DNA of 64,000 nucleotides from Adiantum capillus-veneris (Eukaryota; Streptophyta; Polypodiopsida; Polypodiales; Pteridaceae), in assembly GCA_014529385.2 (NCBI GenBank), contig CM043962.1:50482598-50546597 (forward strand). Direction: 5' to 3'. The first letter of the stretch is position 1. Each line of letters starts with the position of its first letter. The notes under the pieces are model-generated. The model ran no database searches and had not been told where the DNA came from. It was given only the letters and a program-made list of their open reading frames with translations. Of this stretch, positions 33,037 to 44,007 are shown one piece after another. Made by a program: the position numbers and the translations under genes.

Positions 33037-35079
33037 TTATTCAGAACTCCAGTCAATCATTGCATTGTATTGCTTCTGCCATGGTTGTCCTAGCAATAAT
33101 GGATGTTGTGTAGCTTGGTCTTCAACCACGTAAAACATATGAGGATACACATACTGGTTAATCTGGATATGTAAAACTGCGCATCCGACAGTTTTGATTG
33201 AATTCTCAGAGTAACTCTTTAACTCTTGCTTGGTAGTTTGTAATTTAGTGTCATTTGTCAATTGTCTATATAAACTGAGTGAAAGTAGGTTAGCTTGAGC
33301 TCCTGAATCCAATAGTGCTCTGGCTTTGATTTGGTTGGTTCCTACTTTGCATTCAATGATGGGTTCTTCTTTGTCATTATCCATTTCTGTTATACTGACT
33401 GCGTTTATTCGTATTGCTCCTTCATTGCGCTGTTTCTGACGCAGTAGTTTTCTTTTCTCCATTCTTTCCTTCGCCTCGGCTTGCGCTTCCTCCACAATCT
33501 TTTTCTTTTTCTGGACACGCAGCTTTTCTTGATGTATTTTGAGAAGCATGTCTTGGGTTAGCGGCAAAAGATACCTTTTCACTCTGCATCCACTAATCCA
33601 ATTGGGCATTTCTTCTCCGTCTAATGTAGCAAGCTTGACGGCTCCACTTGGTGATAGATCTTTAATCACCAGAGGTCCCATCCCTCGCTTTTTAAGCTTC
33701 TTAGCATGTTGTTTTAGAGTGTAAACTAAGACATAGTCCCCAACCTTAAACTCTTTAGTCCGCACATGCTTATCAAAAAATTCTTTTTGTCGCCTTTTTT
33801 GAGCGTAGATAGAAGCTACTGCTTTTAGGCAAACCTCATCTAGCTTTTCCAGGTCATCTATTCTATCAGAAAGCTCGTGCCCTGTCCACTCTAGATCCTT
33901 AGCCACCCTTAAGGTTGAAATCAAGAATTCTATTGGTAAGATAGCATTTAGCCCAAAAACCATGTTATATGGGGTCGTTCCTATTGATGTTTTATATTCT
34001 ACCCTATATGCCCATAATGTTGAATGCAACTTCTGGTCCCAGTCAGTTCTCGACTCAGATACAATCTTCGTGAGGACAATGCATATGGTTTTGTTTGTTG
34101 CTTCAGCTTGTCCGCTTGCTTGTGGATGATACGGGGCTGATTTCCTATGGATTAACATAAATTCATCTAGAAGGATCTCTATCACTTCATTTATAAAATG
34201 TGTGCCTCGATCACTCACAATTTCTATTGGCAATCCATATCGTACAAAGACGTATTCATATAGAAATTGTGCCGAGGTCCTGGCATCTGCTTTTTGAGTT
34301 GTCTTTGCTTCGACCCACTTTGTTAGATAGTCTGTAGCCACAACGATGTATTGTGCATGAGTCTTATATGCAGGAGGTGAAATGGGTCCGACATAATCAA
34401 TCCCCCATTTTGCAAAAGCTCTTGCCCCCATCATTGGTCTAAGTGACATATCATCTCTTTTAAGTGGTACTTTGGTCCGCTGACAGTCATCGCACCGTTT
34501 AACATATTCCTCAGCGTCCATATGTAATGTTGGCCACCATATTCCTGCGGCTAAGACAAGTTTTGCTGTCTTATCACCTGAGAAATGGCCTCCACCTACT
34601 CCTCCATGAGCTTGCTCTAGGATTATCACATACTCAGACTCTGATGCACAAATCCTAAGCTGGTTGTCTTTACCTCTCTTATAGAGTTGATCTCCTATTA
34701 AAGCGTAATCTCTAGCTTCTGTCTCTACAGATTTCTGACGAGCTTTTGACGTTCCTTCTGGGAAATTTCTATTTGTGAGATATTCAACAATATACTGACT
34801 CCATTCCGGAGCGATCATTATCTGATATAATGTTGAATACTCTGCTGGCGGTTTTGAGGAATATTTAATATATACAGTGACATATTCATGTACGCTGTCT
34901 TTCATTCCCGGCCAATAGACTCCCAATTGTAACAAATTCCTATATGTGTTCCTTCTTGAACAATGAAATGCACATTCCTGAACATGTGCTTTGCGCAGAT
35001 ATATATTATATTCCTCAGGATTGATGCATAGTCGTAAAACATGATCATTTCCCAATTGATACAACCTTCCTGCAACCAA
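33037..35079 (-). pseudogene. Pol: integrase followed by a second retropepsin-like domain
   Basis: The 680-codon frame begins in the pre-integrase region. The HHCC zinc-binding motif is AHGGVGGGHFSGDKT ... RCDDCQRTK (about residues 154-200). The catalytic core shows WGIDYVGP, IVSDRGTHF and GQAEATNK, giving an intact D, D-35-E set. After the C-terminal KVGDYVLVYTLKQ region and a basic KR-rich helix comes a separate domain: IECKVGTNQIKARALLDSGAQANLLSLSLY up to HPLLLGQPWQKQYNAMIDW. This has the DSGA active site and the LLG flap-distal motif of retroviral aspartic proteases. A TAA at 33037-33039 interrupts a frame that continues sensibly. The frame is the same as the RT ORF upstream, separated by one TAG. 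Confidence 0.88.
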
Positions 35080-35097
35080 TTGAAGATTCTTGGATTG

Positions 35098-37137
35098 CTA
35101 AATAGCAATATGTTTCTGGTTGTATTCTCTTCTATCAAACTCTCCTCCATAGGTTAATAGGTTAACGACATTTTGAGACCACTTCGGTATCATTTCTATG
35201 TTGAACAAGTACGCGTCTGGCATGTCGTCATCTACTCCTATAGGGTCTTCTCCATTTGTCAATCGCGAAAGATGATCAGCTCTAAGATGTGTTTTTCCCT
35301 TCTTTACTACTACCGTGAAGTCGAATTCCAGTAAGATAATGAACCATCTCACTATTCTCCCGGTATTGCATGGTTTATTCACTAGGTAGAGCAAGGCTTG
35401 GTGATCCGTAAAAAACACAAACTTGTTGGCTAGAAGATAATGCCAAAATTTCTTCACAGCATATATCATTCCTAATCCTTCTCGCTCTGTTGTGGTGTAA
35501 TTCTTCTCTGCATTGTTGAGCTGTCGACTGGCGTAACAGATAAAAAAATCCATGTTTCCTTCTTCTGGCTGAGCCAGAATGCATCCTATTGCATATGCCG
35601 AAGCATCTATATGCACATGGAATATCTTTTCCCAATCTGGTGATTTCAAGACTGGAGCAGTAATGAGTGCCTCTTTCAATTTCTTGAATGATTCCTCACA
35701 CTCCTCTGTCCATTCAAAGTTCACTATTAGCCTGTAAAGTGGTTGGCCTATTATAGCGTACATGTAAATGAATCGTCTATAATATCCGCAATGTCCCATA
35801 AAGCTCTGTACTTGTTTCGCATTGGTTGGTCTAGGCATATCCACTATAACTTTTATCTTCTCTAAATCCGTGGATATTCCGTTTTGAGATACAATATGTC
35901 CCAGAATTCTGCCCTGTCGGACCATAAACACACATTTCTCAGGATTGAGACAAATGCGATATGTCCTACATTTCTCAAATACTTTTCTTAGGTGTTCTAG
36001 ATGCTCATCTCTCAGAAGAGAATGTACACATAAGTCATCCATGTATATTTCTAGAAACAACCTTAAGTATTCTTTGAAAGCATGTGTCATCAGCCTCTGG
36101 AAGGTTGCGGGAGCATTGGTTAGACCAAAAGGCATAACCCGATAAGCATAAATTCCCCACTCCGTTGCAAAAGCTGTTTTATGTTGATCTTCCAGTGCTA
36201 TGGCTAGCTGGTTATATCCTGAAAAACCATCAAGAAAAGAGTATGCTGTTTTCCCTGATACACGCTCTAGAACATGATCAGTTATCGGCAGGGGATAATT
36301 GTCCCTGATTGTTACAGCATTCGCTTTCTTTAAGTTGACACACACTCGGAGTTTTCCGTTCTTCTTGGGTACTACCACAATCGGAGATACCCAATCGGTG
36401 TGTTCAATCTCGTATATGAATTCAGCTTCCATTAGCTTATCTATCTCTTCTTTGATTCGCTTAGTAAACGTATCATTATATGTGTATGGTCTCTGTCTTC
36501 TAGGCTTTGCGTCTTGTTTTAGTGGGATTGTGTGTTGGCATATCGATGGGTCAACTCCCTTTAAGTCCTTATAAGACCATGCAAACACATCCCTATACTC
36601 TCTGAGAAGACTCAAAAGTCTCTCTTCCTCGCCTGGAGACAAATCTGTGGCTATGTACACCGGTCTAGGTGGCTCACCTGGAGCTGCTAAATCAACTTTT
36701 TTTGCATCCTCCGGTCCGTCATAAGATTCGTTCTCCCTTCTCTCTCGAATAGGTTGGGTTAATACCACCTTCCTATCCTCTATTGTGAATTTCCTATAGT
36801 GAGAGGGAACATCCATGTTTTCCTTGATTTTGGCGTTTTCGTCCTCTCCACTCTCAATTTCTGTCGTCCAAACTTCTTTCAGAGTTTTCTTGAGCTCTCT
36901 GTACTTGTTTCTACGTTCTAACTTGGACTCCGTGTGTTCTCTGTTGCGCTTGTTCTTTTCTGATTTTTCTGTTTCTGTTTTCGTTCCATTCCTTTGAACT
37001 TGATTTCTTGAGCCTCTTTTGTCTTTTCGTAAGCTCTTTTGATCATTGCCTCTCATTCTTCCAGAAATCTTGTCCTTAACACAATCTTCCGCCTTTACTA
37101 GCATTAGGAATTGATTTTTTCCTCTTATTCTAGGCAT
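35098..37137 (-). pseudogene. Pol: reverse transcriptase and RNase H
   Basis: The RT motifs run from PYTYNDTFTKRIKEEIDKLM and WVSPIVVVPKKNGKLRVCVN through FLDGFSGYNQLAIA, VMPFGLTNAPATFQRLM and FLEIYMDDLCVHS; the YMDD box carries the catalytic Asp pair. RNase H follows with HVHIDASAYAIGCIL, TTTEREGLGMIYAV and FTDHQALLYLV, retaining the Asp and Glu positions. The N-terminal 130 residues are a basic, low-complexity linker. The frame ends at TAG 35098-35100 (context TAG CAA) and continues in frame into the integrase ORF, so a single nonsense codon separates them. Upstream in-frame stops (37270 and near 37214) isolate it from the linker. Confidence 0.92.
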
Positions 37138-37269
37138 CGGATTGGTTCTAACCCCCTTTGTTTTTTTCTTTGCTCTATAGCGTTTCTGGCGTTGTTTAGT
37201 TTGGTTCGGAAAATCATAAAATCAGACATCCGTTATAGTTTCTTCGTTTCCGCTTGAATTGTCCGTTGA

Positions 37270-37698
37270 CTAGTTGTCTGCTTCATTTCCCCACTCTGGA
37301 TGATCGGGAATGTCGTGAAACACCTCCTCTTCATCTTCCTTTTCCAGTGTATTGTTCTTTTCAGTTTCTTTTTCGAGTACAGTTCTCAACATGAAGTACG
37401 GAACCACGTCGTACCCGTCCTTGTCGCAAAATTTCGTTGTGGGACCATCCGGAATTGCACAAACATCTAGGGTTGCTAGAATGTGTGTCCATTCTAATGG
37501 TTCAAGCGTGTCCTCTGGAAAGGGTTCTCCTATATAAGCTTCGTCTTCGATAGCCCTTTCTAAAACATATTCTTCTCGTTTCAGACTTCCACATTTCGAA
37601 GCTCCACACATCCATAACTCCTTGGGTTTACCTAACCAAGCGGGAAATTCGGATCCCACCAAAGTAGCTGAATCAAACTCCTCCACCGGTGTTCGCAT
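37270..37698 (-). pseudogene. Pol linker segment between protease and RT
   Basis: The 142-codon frame reads TPVEEFDSATLVGSEFPAWLGKPKELW and continues with an acidic tail (EKEDEEEVFHDIPDHPEW). It follows the protease-like domain after a shift near 37690 and is in the same frame as the RT ORF. It is probably a spacer of the former polyprotein with no recognisable fold. Confidence 0.55.
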
Positions 37699-38599
37699 CT
37701 TTGTAGCTATGGTCTTTCAGGTTCACACGTGTAGTGGTTTCCATATTTCTCAGGTATATGTGATCGTAGCCCCAATCCTGGACCATTTTCAATTGTCTCA
37801 TGAATGGTCTTCCCAGTATGATATCATAGTTATTCTCCTTGCCAAAATCGACAATAGCAAAAGTATGTTCGTATTGAATGCCGCAAGAAGTCACCACAAC
37901 TTTCTCTAATAACCCCATAGGTTTCTCCATGTGTCCATCTGCTAATTGGAGTTTCAACCTAGTCTTCCTTATTGCTGGTTTCCCCCATTTTTTCCAGATT
38001 TCTTTTGTAGCAATGGCTACCCCAGCTCTGCTGTCTAGTATTGCCATCGTGTTTACTCCTTGGAATTCAACTGGTAAGGTTGTATTCCCCTCTTCACCTT
38101 CGCAATACTCTCCGACCTTGTTTAAGGGTACAGGCTTAGCATTCTTTTGTGGTTTGCTCAGCTCTTGTATACCCTCTTTCAGTCTCGATGTTGGGTCTTT
38201 TATCCCGAATTTCTCCAAGCAATTTCCTACAGTGGTCCACATATGTGGTCTTAGCCTCAAAAGCTCAGCTAGAGTGATAGTGCATGTCACTGGTGTTGAC
38301 AAGATCTCTATCAATCCTTGCGAGTCCATGACTTTTTCTGATGAGATTCTTCGTGAGGGAAGTGCTCTAATCTCGGATTTTGCTTCATACTCTCCTAAGT
38401 ATGAAGGTAAGGTTTTCAGTGAGTGAGGTTTGCTCTCCATTGTTCTAACAGAGCCCCCATCTCCCCAGTAAGATTGCAGATCCAAGTCCACTTGAGATCC
38501 TGCCTCAAATTCCACTATGGGAGGATTCCTGATGTCCTTTTCCCAATTTGTCTGATTAGCTTGGCAACTTAGCTCGTTTGCAAAGTTTGCCTCTCTCAC
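37673..38599 (-). pseudogene. Pol: N-terminal retropepsin-like domain with altered active site
   Basis: The frame contains EFQGVNTMAILDSRAGVAIATKEIW, LQLADGHMEKPMGLLEKVVV and YDIILGRPFMRQL, the layout of a Ty3-type protease. The active-site triplet is DSR where DSG is normal, so this copy is probably inactive. Upstream, about 140 residues include RPHMWTTVGNCLEKFG and KPVPLNKVGEYCEGEE, which recur in the second gypsy element at 63.6-63.9 kb. The apparent start is GTG. The real frame continues further upstream (DEDYNEFWKQVREANFANE), so this is an internal part of the polyprotein. Confidence 0.8.
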
Positions 38600-39063
38600 T
38601 TGTTTCCAAAATTCATTGTAATCCTCATCTTTCCGTAAGACCTCTGTATGACTGGATGAAAACTCTCTATCTCCTGATCGGTTGTGTTCAATACTATGCG
38701 GTCATCCTTGTGTGTATTTTCAGGCTTTTGTGCACTGGGAGTCTTTTCAGCTACCCGTGAAATGATAGTCTCTTGCTGAATTGGGTTTTCCGTTCCACAA
38801 TTCATTGTTTCTTTTGGTGGTTCTAATAAGGCTTGTGCAGTCTCGATCATTCTCTGGCACATTTCAAGTCTCTGCTTTTCCAATTCCGCGTTTGGGTATG
38901 TCATCCACCTCTGTTCTTGTGTTTGGTTGTTCTTTAACCTAGCTTCGTAAGCTCTCATCAGTGCGTCCAATGGTTCGTGTACTTTGTCGACTAGCACTGA
39001 TCCCCCTGAGCTTAAGCTCGTTGTTTCTTTGATACTCTTTTGTTTCGTTCTTTCCGGGCTCAT
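38596..39063 (-). pseudogene. Gag C-terminal / Gag-Pol junction segment
   Basis: The 155-codon frame has VLVDKVHEPLDALMRAYEARLKNNQTQEQRWMTYPNAELEKQRLEMCQRMIETAQ. The plus-strand element at 62.94-63.1 kb encodes DKVFEPLDAILKAYEAMLKH and YEKERLQMCKGLI at the same place, which supports it as a real Gag-Pol segment. It is joined to the next segment by a one-base shift near 38660 and to the previous one near 39080. It may be helical, but no known family is recognised. Confidence 0.6.
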
Positions 39064-39875
39064 CTCTCGTTTCCGTTTTGACTCTCAAGTTTTTCTAATC
39101 TATCTTTAGTTCGCTTTAGTTCCTCAGCTAGAATAGCGTCTTCACGTTCTTTTCTCAACTTCATGCGTGCTTTTCTAGCTTTCCATGTGTTTTTCTGACT
39201 CCGCGGTCCTTGACTAACCATTTCAGTCGCTAACTTTCCATTCTCAGGTTCTCTAGTGGTTTTCTTAGCTTGAGCTCTAGTAACAACTTGCGTTGGTATC
39301 AGAGTTTCATTTTCAGACCCACTGCTGGTAGGAATAGTTTCTAGCATATTCAATGTCGTCTTTTGCACTTTGTTTGGATTCTTTGAACAATCCTCAATGA
39401 AGTGAGTAACCCCACACTCAGTGCAATAAGCGTTAATTCTAATGATTTCCGTATGTGGACAAACATTCATCAGATGGTCACCTCCACACTTGTAACAGGG
39501 TCCTAGTGCTGGTCTTGGTCCCATTTGATTCGTCCTTTGTGGATAGGATGGTCTTTGTCCTGTTAACCCTCCATGAGCTATGAACATCAATGTTCTTGCG
39601 TCCAAATTGTATCTCTCTTCATCAGAAGCACTTGTAACTGTTGGTATTCCAACATTCCCAATCATGCCCCATGGTTCTGGTTGTTTGGGTTCTTCTGGTG
39701 GGTAATACACAGTTGGAGACATGTGTGCACCAGATTCTTCATAATAGGCTTGAACAGGCACTAAGGCTTGTTCTTCCTGATTCTCTAAGGTTGGTGCATA
39801 TCTAATGCCCACTGGTCTTGCTCCTGGTAAAGGTGGTTGTTGTCCCAATACCGGTTGCGGTCTTTCTATCCCCAT
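39060..39875 (-). pseudogene. Gag nucleocapsid region with zinc knuckles
   Basis: The segment contains CYKCGGDHLMNVCP, a CCHC zinc knuckle, and CTECGVTHFIEDC, a second knuckle-like motif, then a basic tail (NTWKARKARMKLRKERED, LKRTKDRLEKLESQ). The knuckles bind the element RNA. The frame is open upstream of the Met at 39875 to about 40011 (WTNHPTEECYYNKGYVRERQYAPP), one frame back from the capsid ORF. The join is at a run of seven A. A natural start here is unlikely. Confidence 0.75.
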
Positions 39876-39964
39876 AGGTCCTGGTACATTTCCCGTTGGG
39901 TATCGAGGTACTGGATGTACCTGAGGTGGTGCTAATTGAGCAGGAGGTGCATACTGACGCTCCC

Positions 39965-41887
39965 TTACATACCCTTTGTTGTAATAGCACTCCTCTGTTG
40001 GATGATTTGTCCATTTTTTTCAATAGCACACCATTTCAGTGGTTTTGGCAATGGTTTTTGGTATGGTGCCATCCTTTTTAGAGCATCTTCTATCATTTGC
40101 TCTACATTTGGCATGGTTGTTGTTTGAACATTCTTTTTAGTGGTAGTCTCGCTCGCTACGGAGGAGGAGCTACTGGATGCAAAATCTGTATCCGCTGACA
40201 CCTCTCCATAAACCGTACAGTTATCCACTAAGTACAATGCCTCTCTCGTTACTTGCTCGAAACTTGTACAAGCTTTCAAGTGCAAGTCCTTCTTGAGAGT
40301 GTCGTTTCTCAGTCCCTCAATAAAAAGAACAGATAGTCTGTCATCTTGTGGTCGTTCACGTACTGGACATCTCTCAATGTATTGTTTGAAGCGAAGTGAA
40401 GCTTCCTTCACTTTTTCGTGTTCTCTCTGTTTAAAAGCATATATTTGTGAGACCGTATTGTGCTTAATCCCTCGTTTTGAGAATTCCTCAGCAAACTCTC
40501 TTAGCAAATGGTCAATGTCATGGAATCCCCCTATGTTCAGTGGTTGAAACCATGTCAATGCCGTACCTTCTAGAGTAAGACCAAATCCCTCGTATTGTGT
40601 ATGGAAATCTGTTATCTGCTCAGCTCTTAAGACTTGCTTAAAGAGTGACACATGTGCATACGGATCTCCTGAACCACCATACTTCTTTGGCATACACTTC
40701 GCTACTTGAGATGGTCTCATACGTCTATGGTCTGCTACCAATCTCATTGCTCCTGTGTCCCGGCTAAAGCTTTCTCTAGCATCATGGACTTCATGGGTTA
40801 CCCTTGTCGGTTCCCCTGCCCTGAATCTACTACTAGGAGGTAAATGTGATGGTTCCGCTTCGAACCTTGGACCTGGAGTGGTATATGTGGGGATTGGAAC
40901 TGCACTACCTCGATTCGTATCCATTGACTCTCTGGAATGTAATGATCCCATTGGTTCGGGCTTCGAGTACTGAGGTTGGCTGAAAGAGTCAGCAGCCTGA
41001 GTTCTTTGTCCTCCTGTCGTCATTGGGTTTTGCCCTCCATTTGTTGGTGCTGGTCTTTGTGAGCTAGAAGTAATATAATACTGATGTAGTGGTCCCCCAA
41101 AGTATGTATATCCTTCTAATTCTTTCTTGCCCATTGTTGAGTATTGCCTCCCATACTTGTCGTAAGCAGCAATTTTCACTTCCGATCCCTCTGTGTAGGT
41201 AAAGACATAAAGTCTTTTTTGGTCTGTCAACTCTCCGGTGTAGGGTTCTTCACATCTATAATAGAGATCTTGCTCCCCATTATTATATTTGTATAGCCCC
41301 ACATAGATGTTATCAGTGTTGATCCTTGTAGTTTCATTCTCTCTTCTTAACCTCGCATCAGGGAAGTTCATTATTGGTGCTTTCTCCTCAAGTTCTTCAT
41401 CTACTTTGGCTTTGGTGCCCATCAATCCCCACTTGTCCACAATGTTAGGGTTTAGGACTACCAAGTACATGGTACCCTCGTCATCTAGATATCTATCTCC
41501 GCTATAGCTCACAGGCACTAAGTCCTTGAACTCACTAGGTCTCTCCTCTATCTTTACACAATAGCGGTCCATTCCATCTTTGTAGATCTTGGCACCTTGC
41601 TCATTGTCGTACTGGTATTTTATGAACAATAGCTTCATTGTGGCGGAAGGGTTTGATGATCCTGCTGCCATATTTTCTCTGTTGTTCAGGTTCAAGTGTT
41701 CCAAGTGTTCGGTGAAAATCTCGTAAGATCTCTCCGAAGAAGTATCAGAAACACTTCCTTCAAAGATCGGCTCTAATGGTTGCACCCAACTTTGGTTTAC
41801 ACTTCCCTCGGTTGATATGACACTTGCTTGTTCCCCTTGTTTTGGTTGGTTATTCTGGAGATTCCTGCCCGATCTCAAATTCATCAA
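39965..41887 (-). CDS. Gag polyprotein, capsid part
   Basis: The 640-codon frame starts at the ATG at 41887, 164 bases after the last palindrome of array A. The N-terminal 380 residues hold a conserved block (YDNEQGAKIYKDGMDRYCVKIEERP, YGRQYSTMGKKELEGYTYFGG) and a Pro/Ser-rich linker. The capsid domain follows with KYGGSGDPYAHVSLFKQVLRAEQ, LTLEGTALTWFQPL, FSKRGIKHNTVSQIYAFKQ and LSVLFIEGLRNDTLKKDLHLKAC, typical Retrotrans_gag motifs. The same blocks occur in the gypsy element at 60.9-62.1 kb. The native protein runs on into the zinc knuckles one frame back (after A AAA AAT at about 40015). In the current sequence it terminates at 39965. Confidence 0.85.
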   Translation of the reverse strand: MMNLRSGRNLQNNQPKQGEQASVISTEGSVNQSWVQPLEPIFEGSVSDTSSERSYEIFTEHLEHLNLNNRENMAAGSSNPSATMKLLFIKYQYDNEQGAKIYKDGMDRYCVKIEERPSEFKDLVPVSYSGDRYLDDEGTMYLVVLNPNIVDKWGLMGTKAKVDEELEEKAPIMNFPDARLRRENETTRINTDNIYVGLYKYNNGEQDLYYRCEEPYTGELTDQKRLYVFTYTEGSEVKIAAYDKYGRQYSTMGKKELEGYTYFGGPLHQYYITSSSQRPAPTNGGQNPMTTGGQRTQAADSFSQPQYSKPEPMGSLHSRESMDTNRGSAVPIPTYTTPGPRFEAEPSHLPPSSRFRAGEPTRVTHEVHDARESFSRDTGAMRLVADHRRMRPSQVAKCMPKKYGGSGDPYAHVSLFKQVLRAEQITDFHTQYEGFGLTLEGTALTWFQPLNIGGFHDIDHLLREFAEEFSKRGIKHNTVSQIYAFKQREHEKVKEASLRFKQYIERCPVRERPQDDRLSVLFIEGLRNDTLKKDLHLKACTSFEQVTREALYLVDNCTVYGEVSADTDFASSSSSSVASETTTKKNVQTTTMPNVEQMIEDALKRMAPYQKPLPKPLKWCAIEKNGQIIQQRSAITTKGM

Positions 41888-42051
41888 TTCCCCTAAAGGA
41901 CTTTAACTTTTCCGTCTCGGCAATTTGTTTTCCCAAGTTTTTGTGGTCAGAATTGATCCAAACTGATTGATACTTGGTCAATTGTTTAATCTTGTCAGTT
42001 GGACAACTTCTGTTTCATCAAGTGAGAATTTTGTTGCAGTTATGCTGAAAA

Positions 42052-42768
42052 AGACATTATACGCGTATGATGTCTTTTTTCACAGATTTAGACTATTTTG
42101 GTTATGCTCACTCTCAGTAGCCCCCTTATGCTCTGTCCACTCACAAAATTTAGTTTGAACTCTGTTTGAGCAAGTTATGGCTAATTTAGGCTTTTCTTGG
42201 CAATTTTCGCTTTTGACTTGTTTTTTGGGTCAATTGTGATCCAAATGGATGAAACTTGAAATATAACCTCTAGACAGCTATTACAATGGATCTGTGTTGG
42301 CAAAGTATCAAAATATGTCCAAAATTAGGTAAAGACATCATACGCGTATGATGTTTTTTCATCAATTTGGGTCAAGACTTGATATTTATGCTTTCTACAG
42401 TGTTTGTAACAATCTTGTCAGGTCAGATATCAAAAATAAGCAGTGGATGTGCTAAAAGACATTATACGCGTATGATGTCTTTTGTCCCAGATTTTGACTA
42501 TTCTTGGTTTTAAGCCTTCTCCAATGTTTATAATTGAGTTTCAAGTGTTTTTGTCAGGTTTGAATGTAAAAACAAGATCTGAATCCAAAATTTCCTATTC
42601 TTTGCGTTTCTTGGACTCCGACTTGTCTTTTTGGGTTTCTTTGAGTGTTAATGCTCTTGTTTTAAGTTGAAATTAGGGTATAACCCCCCTTTTGAACACT
42701 CTGGTAAAGTCAAATTTTCTGTTTTGGTCTCTGTTTGGTCATTTAGACATCATACGCGTATGATGTCT
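42052..42768 (-). repeat. Palindrome array A in gypsy leader (24-bp palindrome)
   Basis: Four copies of the same 24-bp palindrome as array B start at 42052, 42333, 42457 and 42745. Intervals are 281, 124 and 288 bases. The copy at 42745 is perfect; the others each have one C-to-T type change (attat for atcat, or a final ttt for tct). The array lies between the primer site and gag. The phrase gatccaaat lies 186 bases beyond the palindrome at 42052, and its counterpart in array B lies 185 bases beyond 29776. Confidence 0.95.
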
Positions 42769-43284
42769 AAAGTTGCAGATTTCCAGTTTTTTGGCACAGA
42801 ATCCTTCCTAAAGCTTTCTCAAGTGCTCAGCAACTCCCAGATACACAGAAAATTTCTCTGACTTTTGTTTATTGCAAGTTTCACTACTAACTCGACGGTT
42901 TAGTGATCTAACATGCAATCAACCATATCAAGCAAATACTCCAATGATTACTAGCTCTAGATCAGGATCAAATGAAGTCCTACCTAAGCTATTCCTAATC
43001 ATAAAATGGGTTTGGTAATTGTGATTTTAAAGAGATCCACTGCCACTCACGGACTAGCAAATTCTTCTTCTATCAACAACTACTCAACACCAACAACAAC
43101 AAACAAATCTAAGCTAAACTAAAAATACTGTCAACACGGAAGACCCAGGAATACCCCACTTCCTAGTATCTCTCGAGATCTTCGGAGTCCACCACTCCTA
43201 GATCTTTTCTAACTAAAGTATACAAAGTAGTTTATACGACTCACCTCGTAGGATTAGTCTAAGGTCACCTACTTAGGGCTCTCG
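42769..43284. other. Gypsy leader between primer site and array A
   Basis: This part of the leader is AT-rich and non-coding, with no recognised RNA structure. It belongs to the untranslated 5' region in element orientation. Confidence 0.5.
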
Positions 43285-43302
43285 TCCCCGGCAGCGGCGC
43301 CA
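43285..43302 (-). promoter_or_regulatory. Primer binding site, tRNA-Asp type
   Basis: On the minus strand, two bases after the 5' LTR end, the sequence reads TGGCGCCGCTGCCGGGGA. Plant tRNA-Asp(GUC) 3' ends are known to be complementary to TGGCGCCGTTGCCGGGGA, which would be 17 of 18 matches. This fixes the orientation and the LTR border. The tRNA match is from memory and not from a search. Confidence 0.8.
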
Positions 43303-43304
43303 AA

Positions 43305-43928
43305 TGTTAAGGCGGTTACGCCGCTAGCGGAAGCTAAATAGCGAGAACTCAACCAACAACAGAATTTGTCAGACGAGGACGGAGCTTGACCCGCAGGCGC
43401 ATGGAAACAACTAGGTGGGTGTCAAATCACCTACTCGACCTTCTAATGACAATCACTACTAAGGAAATCAAATCTAAGTTCTAAAATACGCAAGTGACTG
43501 AAATCCGTACTACGAACGAATGCTATACGAAACAGGATCTAGAATCATTGAATCGATCTCAAACTCAAGGGGAAGTCTATACACTAGGTAAGAACAACAC
43601 CCTAAAGACTTGAACTGCAAAATCAACCTATAACCACTCCGTGCGGTAAACGCGTATGAAGACAGGCCGAAAAATACAGGTGACCGAAACTTGACCCCGA
43701 TGGTACTAATGTGTAGCTCTACTCGTTGTGGTTCTATAGATATGCTGCACGCTCCATTCCGACACACGAGTTGGAAGAAAACTCACACCGAAGCTCGTAG
43801 GAACTTACCACACATAGAAGCCGATAGCGCGCACTCTTGGTATCTGTGCGTAGCTCTCGCCGTTGCTAACACAATGGTGGTGTCGCTTCTCCAATGGCGG
43901 CTCCGTAGCTCGCGTAGCAAGTAGATAA

Positions 43929-44007
<79 letters not shown>

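Noticed and set aside
35098-35100. Programmed readthrough of TAG between RT and integrase (context TAG CAA)
   Set aside because: The following bases do not match the known CARYYA context (CAA TCC), and other nonsense codons are present in the same frame, so decay is simpler.
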